NCBI RefSeq assembly: GCF_902506205.1
Contig: NZ_LR732816.1
Coordinates: 619,733-683,732 of the forward strand
DNA from: Brevundimonas sp. G8
GTDB taxonomy: Bacteria; Pseudomonadota; Alphaproteobacteria; Caulobacterales; Caulobacteraceae
Reading direction: 5' to 3'
Length of the DNA stretch: 64,000 bases
Part shown: positions 47,460 through 56,010 of the stretch, in pieces
Position numbering within the stretch: position 1 is the first letter of the stretch
How the letters are laid out: each line of letters starts with the position of its first letter
Notes under the pieces: generated by a model
Database searches by the model: none
What the model was told of the DNA's origin: nothing
Seen by the model: only the letters and a program-made list of their open reading frames with translations
Translations under genes and position numbers: made by a program

Positions 47460-48944
47460 ATGTCCATCATCGCCTCCGCGCGCCAGCAATGGCTCGCCAA
47501 TCCTCGCCGCGACCTGCTGGCGGGGACCGTCGTGGCCCTGGCCCTGATCCCGGAAGCCATCGCCTTTTCCATCATCGCCGGCGTCGATCCGGCCGTGGGC
47601 CTTTACGCCAGCGTGGTCATCGCCGTGACCATCGCCTTCGTCGGCGGGCGCCCGGCCATGATCTCGGCCGCCACCGGGGCCATGGCCCTGCTGATGGTCA
47701 CGCTCGTGCGCGATCACGGCATCGAATATCTGTTCGCCGCCTCCATCCTGTGCGGCGTGTTCCAGATCGTCATCGGCCTGCTGAAACTGGGCCGCTACAT
47801 CAAGTTCGTCAGCCGCAGCGTCATGACCGGCTTCGTCAACTCCCTGGCCATCCTGATCTTCCTGGCCCAGATGCCCGAGCTGATCGGCAGGGGCTGGCTC
47901 ACCTACGCCCTGGTCGCGGCGGCCCTGGTGGTCATCTACGGCTTCCCCCGCATCACCAAGGCCGTGCCCTCGCCCCTGGTCGCCATCGTCGCCATCAGCG
48001 CGGTGGTGATCATGCTGAAACTGGACGTGCGCACCGTCGGCGACATGGGCCAGATGCCCACGACCCTGCCGATGTTCCACCTGCCCGGCGTGCCGCTGAC
48101 CTGGGAGACGCTGGCGATCATCGCCCCGATCTCGGCGACCCTGGCCTTCGTGGGTTTGCTGGAAAGCCTGCTGACCGCCAATCTGATCGACGACATCACC
48201 GACACCCCGTCCGACAAGGACCGCGAGACGCGCGGCCAAGGCATCGCCAACATCCTGTCGCCCCTGTTCGGCGGCATGGCCGGCTGCGCCATGATCGGCC
48301 AGTCGATGATCAACGTCGGGTCCGGCGCGCGCGGGCGGCTGTCGACCCTGTGGGCCGGTCTGTTCCTGTTGTTCCTGATGCTGGTGCTTCAGGACTGGGT
48401 CGCGCAGATCCCCATGGCGGCCCTGGTCGCGGTCATGATCATGGTCTCGGTCGGGACGTTCGACTGGTCCTCGGTGCGGAACCTGCGCACCCTGCCGTTC
48501 CAGTCGTCCCTGGTGATGATCGCCACCACGGTCACGGTCGTCCTCACCCACGACCTGTCCAAGGGCGTGATCCTGGGCGTGCTGCTGTCGGCGGTCTTCT
48601 TCATGCGCAAGGTCGGCAAGACCATCGTGGTCACCGAGATCGAAACGCCCGAGGACGGCGTGCTGCGCTACCGCGTGTCAGGTCAGCTGTTCTTCGCCTC
48701 GGCCGACCTGTTCGCCGCCAGCTTCGAGCATCACGGCCATCCCACACGCGTCGAAATCGATCTCAGTGACGCCCACTTGTGGGACCTGACCGGCGTCGCC
48801 GCCGTGGACAAGGTCGTCTTCCGCTACCGCCGCCAGGGCGCCGAGGTGCAGGTTGTCGGCATGAACGACGCCGGCCGCACCCTGGTCGCGCGGGTGGGGC
48901 GGTTTGAGAAGATGCATCTGCCGGACGGTTCCGGCGCGCATTAA
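47460..48944 (+). CDS. SulP-family inorganic anion transporter with STAS domain
   Basis: A 494-residue transporter of the SLC26/SulP group. It has an extended membrane part starting [20 protein letters not shown] and [20 protein letters not shown], and ends in a cytoplasmic STAS domain ([20 protein letters not shown]). The substrate could be sulfate, bicarbonate or another anion. The gene follows DUF1501 after 163 bases with its own start and is probably separate. Confidence 0.92.
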   Translation: MSIIASARQQWLANPRRDLLAGTVVALALIPEAIAFSIIAGVDPAVGLYASVVIAVTIAFVGGRPAMISAATGAMALLMVTLVRDHGIEYLFAASILCGVFQIVIGLLKLGRYIKFVSRSVMTGFVNSLAILIFLAQMPELIGRGWLTYALVAAALVVIYGFPRITKAVPSPLVAIVAISAVVIMLKLDVRTVGDMGQMPTTLPMFHLPGVPLTWETLAIIAPISATLAFVGLLESLLTANLIDDITDTPSDKDRETRGQGIANILSPLFGGMAGCAMIGQSMINVGSGARGRLSTLWAGLFLLFLMLVLQDWVAQIPMAALVAVMIMVSVGTFDWSSVRNLRTLPFQSSLVMIATTVTVVLTHDLSKGVILGVLLSAVFFMRKVGKTIVVTEIETPEDGVLRYRVSGQLFFASADLFAASFEHHGHPTRVEIDLSDAHLWDLTGVAAVDKVVFRYRRQGAEVQVVGMNDAGRTLVARVGRFEKMHLPDGSGAH

Positions 48945-48951
48945 GGTTGGG

Positions 48952-49176
48952 TCAGGCGGCGTCGGAGGTCGGTTCGGCCTCGGCGTTGGCGGCGTCCGGC
49001 TTGGGCATCTTGCAGATGCGGTTCAGGTCGGCGCGGATCGAACTGCCCTGGAAATGCGAGATTTCGGCGCCGGAATAACCCTCGCCGGACAAGGCCTTGA
49101 CGACGTCGCCGGTGTTCAGACAATCGGGCGAACGGGCGAGCTGGTAAGCGCGCTCCACGACGTGAGTGCGGTTCAT
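48952..49176 (-). CDS. small conserved hypothetical protein, 74 aa
   Basis: A cytoplasmic 74-residue protein, mostly helical (HVVERAYQLARSPDCLNTGD then VVKALSGEGYSGAEISHF), ending in an acidic Ala/Pro tail. No known domain. It resembles small helical proteins encoded near cold-shock genes in Caulobacterales (inference). Convergent with SulP and divergent from cspA. Confidence 0.65.
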   Translation of the reverse strand: MNRTHVVERAYQLARSPDCLNTGDVVKALSGEGYSGAEISHFQGSSIRADLNRICKMPKPDAANAEAEPTSDAA

Positions 49177-49413
49177 GATGGGAGCCTTTCGTGCCCCCTA
49201 ACAACGTCCGCCAAGCTAAACCGTTCCGGTTGTTGAATTTCCTTCACACGGGGCGCGCTTGCATCCGTCACAAATATCTGCGCACATATAGCTCGTCGAT
49301 CTCTCTGCGTAACGCCCACTCTCTCTGCGAACGCACGAGTCAAGGCCGCTCCCATTCAGACCCGACAGGCCGCAGGGGCGTTCCCTCGGTCAACTTCTAA
49401 CGGAGGTCTCAAA

Positions 49414-49626
49414 ATGGCTACCGGCACTGTTAAATGGTTCAACCCGACCAAGGGTTACGGCTTCATCCAACCCGACGACGGCGGCAAGGACGTCTTCGTC
49501 CACATTTCGGCCGTCGAAGGCGCTGGCCTGCGCGGCCTGGATGAAAACCAGAAGGTTTCCTACGAGCTGGAACGCGACAAGCGTTCGGGCAAGGAATCGG
49601 CTGGCCAGCTGCAAACCATCGGCTGA
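49414..49626 (+). CDS. cspA: cold shock protein, CspA family
   Basis: A 70-residue single cold-shock domain. RNA-binding motifs are [10 protein letters not shown] (RNP1) and [11 protein letters not shown] (RNP2). ATG is preceded by GGAGG. About 240 bases of non-coding sequence lie upstream, between this start and the divergent 74-aa gene, which leaves room for a structured leader as in E. coli cspA. RNA chaperone and antiterminator role is inferred from family. Confidence 0.96.
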   Translation: MATGTVKWFNPTKGYGFIQPDDGGKDVFVHISAVEGAGLRGLDENQKVSYELERDKRSGKESAGQLQTIG

Positions 49627-49651
49627 TTTCAGCTTCACAGCTGATATGGCG

Positions 49652-49681
49652 ACGGCGGCTCCTCACGGAGCCGCCGTTTTC
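49652..49681 (+). terminator. cspA terminator
   Basis: An 11-bp stem, ACGGCGGCTCC with its complement GGAGCCGCCGT, closes on a four-base loop and is followed by TTTTC. It lies 25 bases after the cspA stop. Confidence 0.85.
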
Positions 49682-49691
49682 AATTGCGGGT

Positions 49692-49910
49692 CTAGACGGC
49701 CTTTAACTCCGGCTCGTCTGCAAAACCCTGGATCGCAGGCCCCGTGATGTAATCCTCGGCCCAAATCTCCTTGGGATCGACCTTCGGGGCTGGGCGGGCT
49801 TCATCTCTTCGTTTCATGACGGCGCCCAGACTTACGAGCAGTGACGAGAGGAATTCGCCGAGTTCTAGAACCTGATGGTCGAAGTGATCTTCATCTTGAT
49901 AGAGAGGCAC
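49692..49910 (-). CDS. 72-aa hypothetical protein, possibly a gene remnant
   Basis: A 72-residue product (GTG start at 49910) of acidic and helical character: HFDHQVLELGEFLSSLLVSLG, then KEIWAEDYITGPAIQGFADE. There is no ribosome site, and the frame continues a further eleven codons upstream (ending at a stop near 49946) without an ATG. This could be the tail of a larger, degraded gene. The sequence upstream is unusually AT-rich. I do not recognise it. Confidence 0.35.
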   Translation of the reverse strand: MPLYQDEDHFDHQVLELGEFLSSLLVSLGAVMKRRDEARPAPKVDPKEIWAEDYITGPAIQGFADEPELKAV

Positions 49911-50140
49911 AAGGGTTCGCGTCCAATAACGCTGTTCACAGTATCAGCGCTATTCGGGCGAATTTGTTCCATTTTCTCAATATTTGAGAGAACTTATTCT
50001 TATTTTTTATTTGATTTAGGCGATTATTTTACTGATTGGTATCGGAAGGTCGAAAATATTCGCACCATAATAACGTTGGATTTCAATGCGGTTTCAGTCG
50101 AATGACTTTAAACGCCGACACCGACACCCGACAAAGGTGA
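49911..50140. other. AT-rich patch without a supported gene
   Basis: Visibly AT-rich (a run such as TTATTCTTATTTTTTATTTG near 49993), unlike the GC-rich flanks. It may be a degraded insert, a promoter zone or a remnant of foreign DNA. A 76-codon plus-strand frame (49875-50105) has no ribosome site and is not claimed. Confidence 0.6.
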
Positions 50141-50695
50141 TCACGCCTTCGTCTTGTCGATCCACGCCGCAAACGCATCCGTGAAGCTCTTCAGGAAGTC
50201 GCGCGTGCCGTCGGTTTTCAGCTTGCCGTCGTCGTCCAGCAAGTCGGCGACATTGCCGATATAGGCCTCGGGCTGCTGCATCACGGGCATGTTCAGGAAG
50301 ACCAGGGGCTGGCGCAGGTGGTGGTTGGCGCCGAAGGCTCCGATGGCGCCGGGCGAGACGCTGACGATGGCGGCGGGCTTGCCCTGCCAGATGCTATGGC
50401 CATAGGGGCGCGAGCCGACGTCCAGGGCGTTCTTCAAGGCGCCGGGGATGGAGCGATTATACTCCGGGGTCACGAACAGGACGGCCTGCGTGGTCTCGAC
50501 CTCCTCGCGGAACCGCACCCAGGGGGCCGGCGGGGCGTCCGTCTCCAGATCGGGATTGTAGAGCGGCAGGTCGCCGATCTCGATCAGTTCAAGTTCCAAC
50601 TCCGGCGCGGCGATGGCCCTCATCTCAAGGCCAATGGCGCGGGAATAGGCGCCTTCGCGCAGGCTGCCGACGATCAGGGCGACGCGGACGGGCAT
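50141..50695 (-). CDS. NADPH-dependent FMN reductase
   Basis: A 184-residue flavodoxin-like reductase: VALIVGSLREGAYSRAIGLEM at the N-terminus, AVLFVTPEYNRSIPGALKNALD (FMN-binding) and KPAAIVSVSPGAIGAFGANHHL. Family members reduce FMN, quinones or azo compounds; similar to ArsH/SsuE-type enzymes. Monocistronic, with start MPVRV and no strong operon partner. Confidence 0.92.
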   Translation of the reverse strand: MPVRVALIVGSLREGAYSRAIGLEMRAIAAPELELELIEIGDLPLYNPDLETDAPPAPWVRFREEVETTQAVLFVTPEYNRSIPGALKNALDVGSRPYGHSIWQGKPAAIVSVSPGAIGAFGANHHLRQPLVFLNMPVMQQPEAYIGNVADLLDDDGKLKTDGTRDFLKSFTDAFAAWIDKTKA

Positions 50696-50783
50696 GGGAA
50701 GTCTCCGGGCTGGACGGGTTCAAGCGCCAGCATAACCGATCCCAGTGGTCGGATGTTCCGATCAGATTAAATCCGTCACCCTC

Positions 50784-50886
50784 GGGCTTGTCCCGAGGGC
50801 CCACGGCGGGGCCGGTCGCCGATCTCGAACCCGTCGCAGCAACGGCGGGCCGTGTCCGGTGAAAAGTAGGCCCTCGGGACAAGCCC
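50784..50886. repeat. long-armed inverted repeat (REP-like)
   Basis: GGGCTTGTCCCGAGGGCC at 50784-50801 and its exact complement GGCCCTCGGGACAAGCCC at 50869-50886 are separated by 67 bases. Such 'TGTCCCGAGGG' elements are common between genes in Caulobacteraceae-like genomes and may be mobile REP-type units. Confidence 0.55.
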
Positions 50887-51110
50887 TACAATGAAGGGGA
50901 TACACCAACACTGGCAAACCCGGTCGCCAGCGCAGAAAGCGGACATTGCGACGGGCTGTTCGGGGTGGAAAGCGGACGCGCGCGTCCGTGGTTACGCATC
51001 CTCAGTCCTCAGCATAGAAAGCCCCGACGCCTCAGCGCGCCCATGTGCTAAACAGATGATCGGGCCTTTTGCGCCCGTGCATACCATTCAAACTCGGGTT
51101 GGTTAGACTG

Positions 51111-51230
51111 TTGAAAAAACGCCGCTTTGACCCCGTACCCGCCTTCCTAGTGCTTGCGATGATCGCAGTCTCTGCCCTGCTTGCCTTCATGATGATCAAG
51201 GATATTTGGGACGTGACTACTTGGCTTTAA
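51111..51230 (+). CDS. possible 39-aa single-helix membrane peptide
   Basis: A 39-residue frame beginning at TTG: basic N-terminus (KKRRFDPVP), a hydrophobic core (AFLVLAMIAVSALLAFMMI) and a charged, Trp-rich end. It reads like a small membrane protein. The start codon is weak and no ribosome site is evident, so it may not be translated. Confidence 0.3.
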   Translation: MKKRRFDPVPAFLVLAMIAVSALLAFMMIKDIWDVTTWL

Positions 51231-51396
51231 GTCCAATCTAACCGGCTTAGTTGATGACGATTGGTCCGCTTCGGGTCGTGAAGAGAAGTTTGCCCCGCCC
51301 CCTGACCCGAACATTCAGATGGCCACCGTGAGAAATTGTCTGTCCCGGTGAACTCCCGCCCGAGGGGACGGAAGTTAAGAAAGCAGAGCTAAAAGC

Positions 51397-52665
51397 CTAA
51401 CCCCCGAACAGCGCCGTCGCGAACGCCTCGCCTGCCGGCCCGGCCGACTTGGGTCCCAGCACGGCGCTGGCCGCCTGGCCCGAGGCCAGCAAACGCCCGC
51501 CGACCGCTCGCACGTCCGCGACGGTCTGGGCTTCAAGCTGCTCGGTCATCGACAGGCTGGAGCGCGGCGCGCCGAAGATCAGGGTCTGGGCGGCGTTGCG
51601 GCCCGCCCGGCTCATCGGGTTTTCGTCCGACATCCACAGGCCCGCCTTCATCACCGCCTTGGCCCGCGACAGCTCCTTTTCGGTCGGGCCGGTCTCGGCC
51701 ATGGCCCGCACCTCGGCCGCCGAGACCTCGGCCAGTTCCTTCGCCCGATCCGCCGCCGCCCCGGCGTAGATGCCCAACACCCCCGTGTCCTCGTACGGCT
51801 CCTGATAGGCGTCGATGGCATAGGCCAGGCCCCGCTCCTCGCGCGCGCTCTGGAACAGGCGCGAGGCCATGCCGCCGCCCAGGATCTCGCCGAACAGCCG
51901 CATCGCCGACAGGGCCGGATCGGTCGCCGACAGGGCCGGCAACTGGAACACCAGATTGGCCTGTTCGATCTTGCGCGTCAGCTTGGCATGACCGCCGACG
52001 AAGGCCGCCGGCGCCGGGGCCTCGACCGGCGTCGCGACCGCGTCGCCGAACCAGCGCTCGGCTAACGCCAGCAGTTCGGTCTCGTCCACCGCGCCCGACA
52101 CCGACACCACCATCCGGTCGGGGGAATACAGCCGCGCGCGCCAGGCCTCGACGCTCGCCTTGTCCGCCGGCTTCAGGCTGGCGATGGAGCCCAGGATCGG
52201 CCGACCCAGCGGCTGTTTGGCGAAGGCGCGCGTCTGGACCATCTCGAACACATGGTCGTCGGGCGTGTCGAAGGCCTCGGCGATCTCCTGGGCCACCACG
52301 TCCTTTTCACGCTCGATCTCGGCCGGGTCCAGCGTGGGACGGAACACCAGGTCCGACAGCACCTGCATCGCCAGCGGCAGGGATCCGTCCAGACCCCGCA
52401 CCTCGAAGCTGGTCCGCTCGTACCCGGTGGAGGCGTTGATCGTGCCGCCCTCAGCCTCGATCCGTTCGACGATCTCGCGCGCGGCCATGTCGCCGGCGCC
52501 CTTGAACACCAGATGCTCCAGCAGGTGCGACCAGCCGGAGCGATCCTGCGCCTCCCACCGCGCCCCGCCCTTGACGGTGACGACGACGGCTAAAGTCTTG
52601 AGCCCCGGCATGGGGTCACAGATGACGCGGACGCCGTTCGACAGGCTGTGCAGGGAAGCGGTCAG
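51397..52665 (-). CDS. M16 family zinc peptidase (apparently CTG start)
   Basis: A 422-residue protein if started at CTG 52665. That start adds TASLHSLSNGVRVICDP before the M16 core, the first conserved beta-strand of the family. The zinc motif is SHLLEHLVFKG (inverted HxxEH). Further marks include YSPDRMVVSVSGAVDE and AYQEPYEDTGVLGIYAGAA. The frame is open back to a TAG at 52683 and no ATG, GTG or TTG exists before 52611. The CTG forms CTGA with the SURF1 stop. Starting at ATG 52611 would delete that strand. Processing-peptidase-like family; last gene of the oxidase cluster. Confidence 0.88.
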   Translation of the reverse strand: MTASLHSLSNGVRVICDPMPGLKTLAVVVTVKGGARWEAQDRSGWSHLLEHLVFKGAGDMAAREIVERIEAEGGTINASTGYERTSFEVRGLDGSLPLAMQVLSDLVFRPTLDPAEIEREKDVVAQEIAEAFDTPDDHVFEMVQTRAFAKQPLGRPILGSIASLKPADKASVEAWRARLYSPDRMVVSVSGAVDETELLALAERWFGDAVATPVEAPAPAAFVGGHAKLTRKIEQANLVFQLPALSATDPALSAMRLFGEILGGGMASRLFQSAREERGLAYAIDAYQEPYEDTGVLGIYAGAAADRAKELAEVSAAEVRAMAETGPTEKELSRAKAVMKAGLWMSDENPMSRAGRNAAQTLIFGAPRSSLSMTEQLEAQTVADVRAVGGRLLASGQAASAVLGPKSAGPAGEAFATALFGG

Positions 52666-53411
52666 GACTTTTCTTCTTTCCTATCGCCTCGCACGCGGTG
52701 CGAGGCTTCTTGAGGAGCGTCTTTCTTGGTTCGACGCCGAAGCAAGGCCACATAGAAGCCCGCCAGCGCGATCGCCAGTCCGAACCACGTCAGGGCGTAA
52801 CCGAAATGATTGTTGGAGAAGGCCGCCGGCGGCGCGGACGGCCTCAGGGCCGGGAACTCGGGATTGACGGCGGTGACGGCGAACACGGCTTCCGGCCGCA
52901 CCGGCCCCGTGACGTTCAGCGCCTTGGCCATGGCGGCGGTGTCGCGGGCGTAGAAGCGGCCGTCCCTCGGGGCGGGGCTCATGGCGCCCGGCTTGTCGAA
53001 GGTGCGGAACTCCCCGACCATCACCAGCGGCAAGGTCGTCTCGACCACGCGCGGCCGCGCGGTCACGCCGTCGCCGACGAAGCCCCGGTCGATCAGCAGG
53101 CTGAAATCGGCCCCCGCTGGCTTGCACGCCGAGATCAGCCGCACCCCGGCCTCGCCGTCATGGATGGACTGAAGCTCGATGAAGGGCGCGCTGGCCAGGC
53201 CCGGGCAGACGATCAGCGCCTTGCGGAACTCCAGGTCGCCTTCACCCAACACCTGATCCAGCGGCGCGGGCGGTTCCGCCGCCGCCGCATCGGCCGCCGC
53301 GATCAGGCCTTCCTTCCACTTCAGCCGCTGGACCTGCCACACGCCCAGGCCGATCAACAGGATCAGGGCCAGGACCGTCAGCACGGTCAATATCCAGGGA
53401 AAACGCTTCAT
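52662..53411 (-). CDS. SURF1 family cytochrome oxidase assembly protein
   Basis: A 249-residue inner-membrane protein with one N-terminal helix (LTVLTVLALILLIGLGVWQV) and one C-terminal helix (YALTWFGLAIALAGFYVALL). Family pieces: GVWQVQRLKWKEGLIAA, LLIDRGFVGDG and NNHFGYALTWFGLA. SURF1 helps heme a insertion into subunit I. Its ATG overlaps the DUF983 stop (ATGA) and its TGA overlaps the CTG of the peptidase. Confidence 0.92.
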   Translation of the reverse strand: MKRFPWILTVLTVLALILLIGLGVWQVQRLKWKEGLIAAADAAAAEPPAPLDQVLGEGDLEFRKALIVCPGLASAPFIELQSIHDGEAGVRLISACKPAGADFSLLIDRGFVGDGVTARPRVVETTLPLVMVGEFRTFDKPGAMSPAPRDGRFYARDTAAMAKALNVTGPVRPEAVFAVTAVNPEFPALRPSAPPAAFSNNHFGYALTWFGLAIALAGFYVALLRRRTKKDAPQEASHRVRGDRKEEKS

Positions 53412-53809
53412 CGCTGATTCCGGTATTGCAGCCCGATCATCAGCCCCCGTCCCGGCCGCATCAAGGCCAGCGACAGGGCGACGACCAGGGGCAGCCAGAC
53501 GATCAGATGCAGCCACATGGGCGGATGGTATTTGATCTCGACGAACAGGGCCGAGAACCCGACGATGAAGCCGGCGATCTGCATGATGAAACTGGCCGGG
53601 CCGTCGCCTGTGTGGATGGTCGAATAATCCAGGCCGCAGATCGCGCAGGCCGGCGCCACCTTCAGAAAGCCCGCGAACAGCGCACCCTGCCCGCACCGGG
53701 GACAGCGCCCCCGCATCGCCGCGCGAACCGGCGTGTCGCAAACGACGACGGCGCGGGACGATCCCTCGTCCCGCGCCGCCTCAAGGTCTTCAGGACCGTC
53801 TTGGATCAA
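53408..53809 (-). CDS. DUF983 family membrane protein
   Basis: A 133-residue protein with RGRCPRCGQGALFAGFL and APACAICGLDYSTIHTGDG: two Cys pairs probably binding metal, then two membrane segments (SFIMQIAGFIVGFSALFVEI and LHLIVWLPLVVALSLALM). It recurs in cytochrome oxidase operons. Start is TTG overlapping the CtaE stop (TTGA). No better start is available for the conserved domain. Role unclear, likely in oxidase assembly. Confidence 0.9.
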   Translation of the reverse strand: MIQDGPEDLEAARDEGSSRAVVVCDTPVRAAMRGRCPRCGQGALFAGFLKVAPACAICGLDYSTIHTGDGPASFIMQIAGFIVGFSALFVEIKYHPPMWLHLIVWLPLVVALSLALMRPGRGLMIGLQYRNQR

Positions 53810-54714
53810 CCGAAGACGACATAGACGAAGGCGAACAGGAACAGCCAGACCACGTCGACGAAGTGCCAGTACCAGGCCGCCGCCTCGAAGCCGAAATGCT
53901 TCTGCGGGGTGAAGTCGCCGGCCAGCAGGCGGATCAGGCAGACCGCCAGGAAGATGGTGCCGATCAGGACGTGGAAGCCGTGGAAGCCCGTCGCCATGAA
54001 GAAGATCGAACCATACAGGCCCGAGTTCACGGCTTCTTCGTTGAAGAACAGGTGTTCGTGCAGGATGTGGTGATACTCATAGGCTTGGACGCAGGTGAAG
54101 ATCACGCCCAGCGCCACGGTGATGCCCAGGGCGATCTTGGCGCCCTTGCGATCGCCGACCTGGATCGCGTGGTGCGCCCAGGTGACGGTGCAGCCGCTCA
54201 GCAGCAGGGTCACGGTGTTCAGCAGCGGCAGCTGCCAGGGGCTCAGCACCTCGACGCCCTTGGGCGGCCAGGTCGACCAGGCCTTGGCGGTGTCGGCCCA
54301 GGTGCCGACTTCCGGCGTCAGCGCCCGCGATTCATGGAACAGGGCCATGTCGAAGAACATCCAGAAGAAGGCGACGAAGAACATCACCTCCGACGCGATG
54401 AACAGGATCATGCCGTAGCGCAGGCCGATGGAGACGACCGGCGTATGGTCGCCCGCCTTGGATTCCTTGATCACGTCCGACCACCAGCCGAAGGCCGAGA
54501 TCAGCACGCCCGCCAGACCGGCGAAGAAGACGCCCGGCTTGCCTTCGGCCAGGAAGTTGGCGGCGATCGGGCCGCCGTCCGCCGGGGCCAGACCCTTCAT
54601 CCAGATCACGGCGCCGATGAACATGATGGTCGCCGCAACGGACGACAGCAGCGGCCAGGGGCTGGGCGGCACCAGGTGATAGTCGTGCTGCGGAGTGGCG
54701 TGGGCGTCAGCCAT
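53806..54714 (-). CDS. ctaE: cytochrome c oxidase subunit III
   Basis: A 302-residue, seven-helix core subunit of the aa3 oxidase. Family pieces: HDYHLVPPSPWPLLSSVAAT, ASEVMFFVAFFWMFFDMALF, TVLLLSGCTVTWAHHAI, TGFHGFHVLIGTIFLAVCLI and AWYWHFVDVVWLFLFAFVYV. ATG at 54714. It lies after a Gly/Met-rich gene in the cluster and begins the DUF983-SURF1-peptidase run. Confidence 0.97.
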   Translation of the reverse strand: MADAHATPQHDYHLVPPSPWPLLSSVAATIMFIGAVIWMKGLAPADGGPIAANFLAEGKPGVFFAGLAGVLISAFGWWSDVIKESKAGDHTPVVSIGLRYGMILFIASEVMFFVAFFWMFFDMALFHESRALTPEVGTWADTAKAWSTWPPKGVEVLSPWQLPLLNTVTLLLSGCTVTWAHHAIQVGDRKGAKIALGITVALGVIFTCVQAYEYHHILHEHLFFNEEAVNSGLYGSIFFMATGFHGFHVLIGTIFLAVCLIRLLAGDFTPQKHFGFEAAAWYWHFVDVVWLFLFAFVYVVFG

Positions 54715-54828
54715 GTATCGCGTCTCTTCGTCGGCCAGAGTCGGTTGTTATAGCGGCTATAGCGTCCCCGTTTGCCCGACGCCAGAGCCGCGCCGCCTTT
54801 CGGCCTTGTTCGAACTCACGCGTGGGGC

Positions 54829-55518
54829 TCAGGCCTTGTGCACAGGCGGATCGGCGGGGTCGTCAGGGTTTGAGCCCATGCCGCCCCCCATGCCCATTCC
54901 TCCGCCCATGCCGCCTCCCATACCGCCTCCGCCACCACCGCCTCCCCCGCCGCCAGCCCCGCCGCCCCGACCTCCGCTAGACGACGGTCGCGTCGGTCCT
55001 TGCAGGGGAATGTCCGGCCCGGTCGGCACGGGCGCCAGGTCCAGGGCCTGGCGGATGAAGTCGCGTAAGGACACCACCAGCTCATGCGTCCGCACCGGCC
55101 GCCCCGCGACCAGCTCTCGCGCCGCTTGCTGCGCCAGCCGCACCTGCTCTTCGGTGCCCAACAGGATGATGTCCGCCAGGCACGCCTCGACGGCATCGCG
55201 GATGCGTCGGGTGCGGTCGGATCCCGCCGCCGCCTCGGCGCTCAGATCCAGCCCCGCCTCAGACGCATTGCGGCGGCTCAGGTCGCGCTTGTGCGTCGGA
55301 TCGACGGTCAGGTCGCCGGTGAACGATCCGCCCAGCACCTTATAGGCGGCGATCAACGTCTTGAGCCGCTCGTTGATCTGGCGGTTCATCCGCTCGCGTC
55401 GCTGCTGGATGGTGAACATCATCACCAGCCGGATGCCCATGCCGATCAGGGTGACCAGCGCCAGACCGACCAGGGTGATCAGCAGACTGTGCCAGTTGGT
55501 GAAGTCCAGACCGCGCAA
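54829..55518 (-). CDS. membrane-anchored protein with Gly/Met-rich tail, oxidase cluster
   Basis: A 229-residue protein: one N-terminal membrane helix (LLITLVGLALVTLIGMGIRL), a long helical soluble part (RRERMNRQINERLKTLIAAY; FIRQALDLAPVPTGPDIP) and an extreme low-complexity tail of Gly runs broken by Met, ending in Pro/Asp. TTG at 55518 has GGAG eight bases upstream and starts before the helix; an earlier TTG at 55581 lacks one. No family recognised. Position between NUDIX and CtaE suggests a role in oxidase assembly or metal handling (inference). Confidence 0.75.
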   Translation of the reverse strand: MRGLDFTNWHSLLITLVGLALVTLIGMGIRLVMMFTIQQRRERMNRQINERLKTLIAAYKVLGGSFTGDLTVDPTHKRDLSRRNASEAGLDLSAEAAAGSDRTRRIRDAVEACLADIILLGTEEQVRLAQQAARELVAGRPVRTHELVVSLRDFIRQALDLAPVPTGPDIPLQGPTRPSSSGGRGGGAGGGGGGGGGGGMGGGMGGGMGMGGGMGSNPDDPADPPVHKA

Positions 55519-55596
55519 ATCCCCGTCTCCGTCAGTTCGCCGTGCAGGCCGCACGCTGGAACGGAACGCGCGCCGACGCAAACGGCGCCGGTGTCG

Positions 55597-56010
55597 TCAG
55601 GCCGTCATCGCCGCGAACGCCTTGGCCGAAAAGGCCGACAGCGGTTGTGGCAGGTCGTTCAGATCGAACCAGCCGATGTCCGACAGCTTGTCCGGCTCGG
55701 TCAGCGTCGCCTCGCCGGTGAAGTCGCGCGTGACATAGATCAGCGACACCCAGTGCTGGCCGTCTGCGGGGATGATCTCTTCGGCCAGGCACAGGAAATC
55801 GACAGCCCCGATCTTCAGCCCGCTCTCTTCCTCGGCCTCGCGGCGCGCGGCCTCGATGCTGGGCTCCATCAGGTCGACCTTGCCGCCGACGATGTTCCAG
55901 AACCCGGCCTCGGGCGCCTTCAGCCGCTTGCACAGCAGCACCCGCCCGTCGCCGCGCTGGATCACCAGCCCGCAGCCGACGCCGGGAAAGTCTACGCCCG
56001 GTCTACTCAC
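55597..56010 (-). CDS. NUDIX hydrolase
   Basis: A 137-residue pyrophosphohydrolase. The NUDIX box is complete, from GGKVDLMEPSIEAARREAEE through ESGL, inside GCGLVIQRGDGRVLLCKRL. A GTG start at 56010 overlaps the CtaG TGA (GTGA), which sets the frame. Substrate might be a nucleoside diphosphate derivative. Its presence in an oxidase operon is common in alphaproteobacteria but unexplained. Confidence 0.9.
   Translation of the reverse strand: MSRPGVDFPGVGCGLVIQRGDGRVLLCKRLKAPEAGFWNIVGGKVDLMEPSIEAARREAEEESGLKIGAVDFLCLAEEIIPADGQHWVSLIYVTRDFTGEATLTEPDKLSDIGWFDLNDLPQPLSAFSAKAFAAMTA

Larger units (their letters stand above)
50696..51396. other. about 700 bp gene-poor region
   Basis: Contains a long-armed inverted repeat (50784-50886) and one short putative membrane peptide (51111-51230). 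A 71-codon plus-strand frame at 50891-51106 has no ribosome site and no domain. Nothing else is recognised. Confidence 0.5.

Noticed and set aside
49875..50105. A 76-codon plus-strand frame in the AT-rich patch
   Set aside because: No ribosome site, no family, overlaps another frame, and AT-rich DNA can yield such frames by chance.
50891..51106. A 71-codon plus-strand frame
   Set aside because: No ribosome site and no domain; lies in repeat-associated intergenic DNA.
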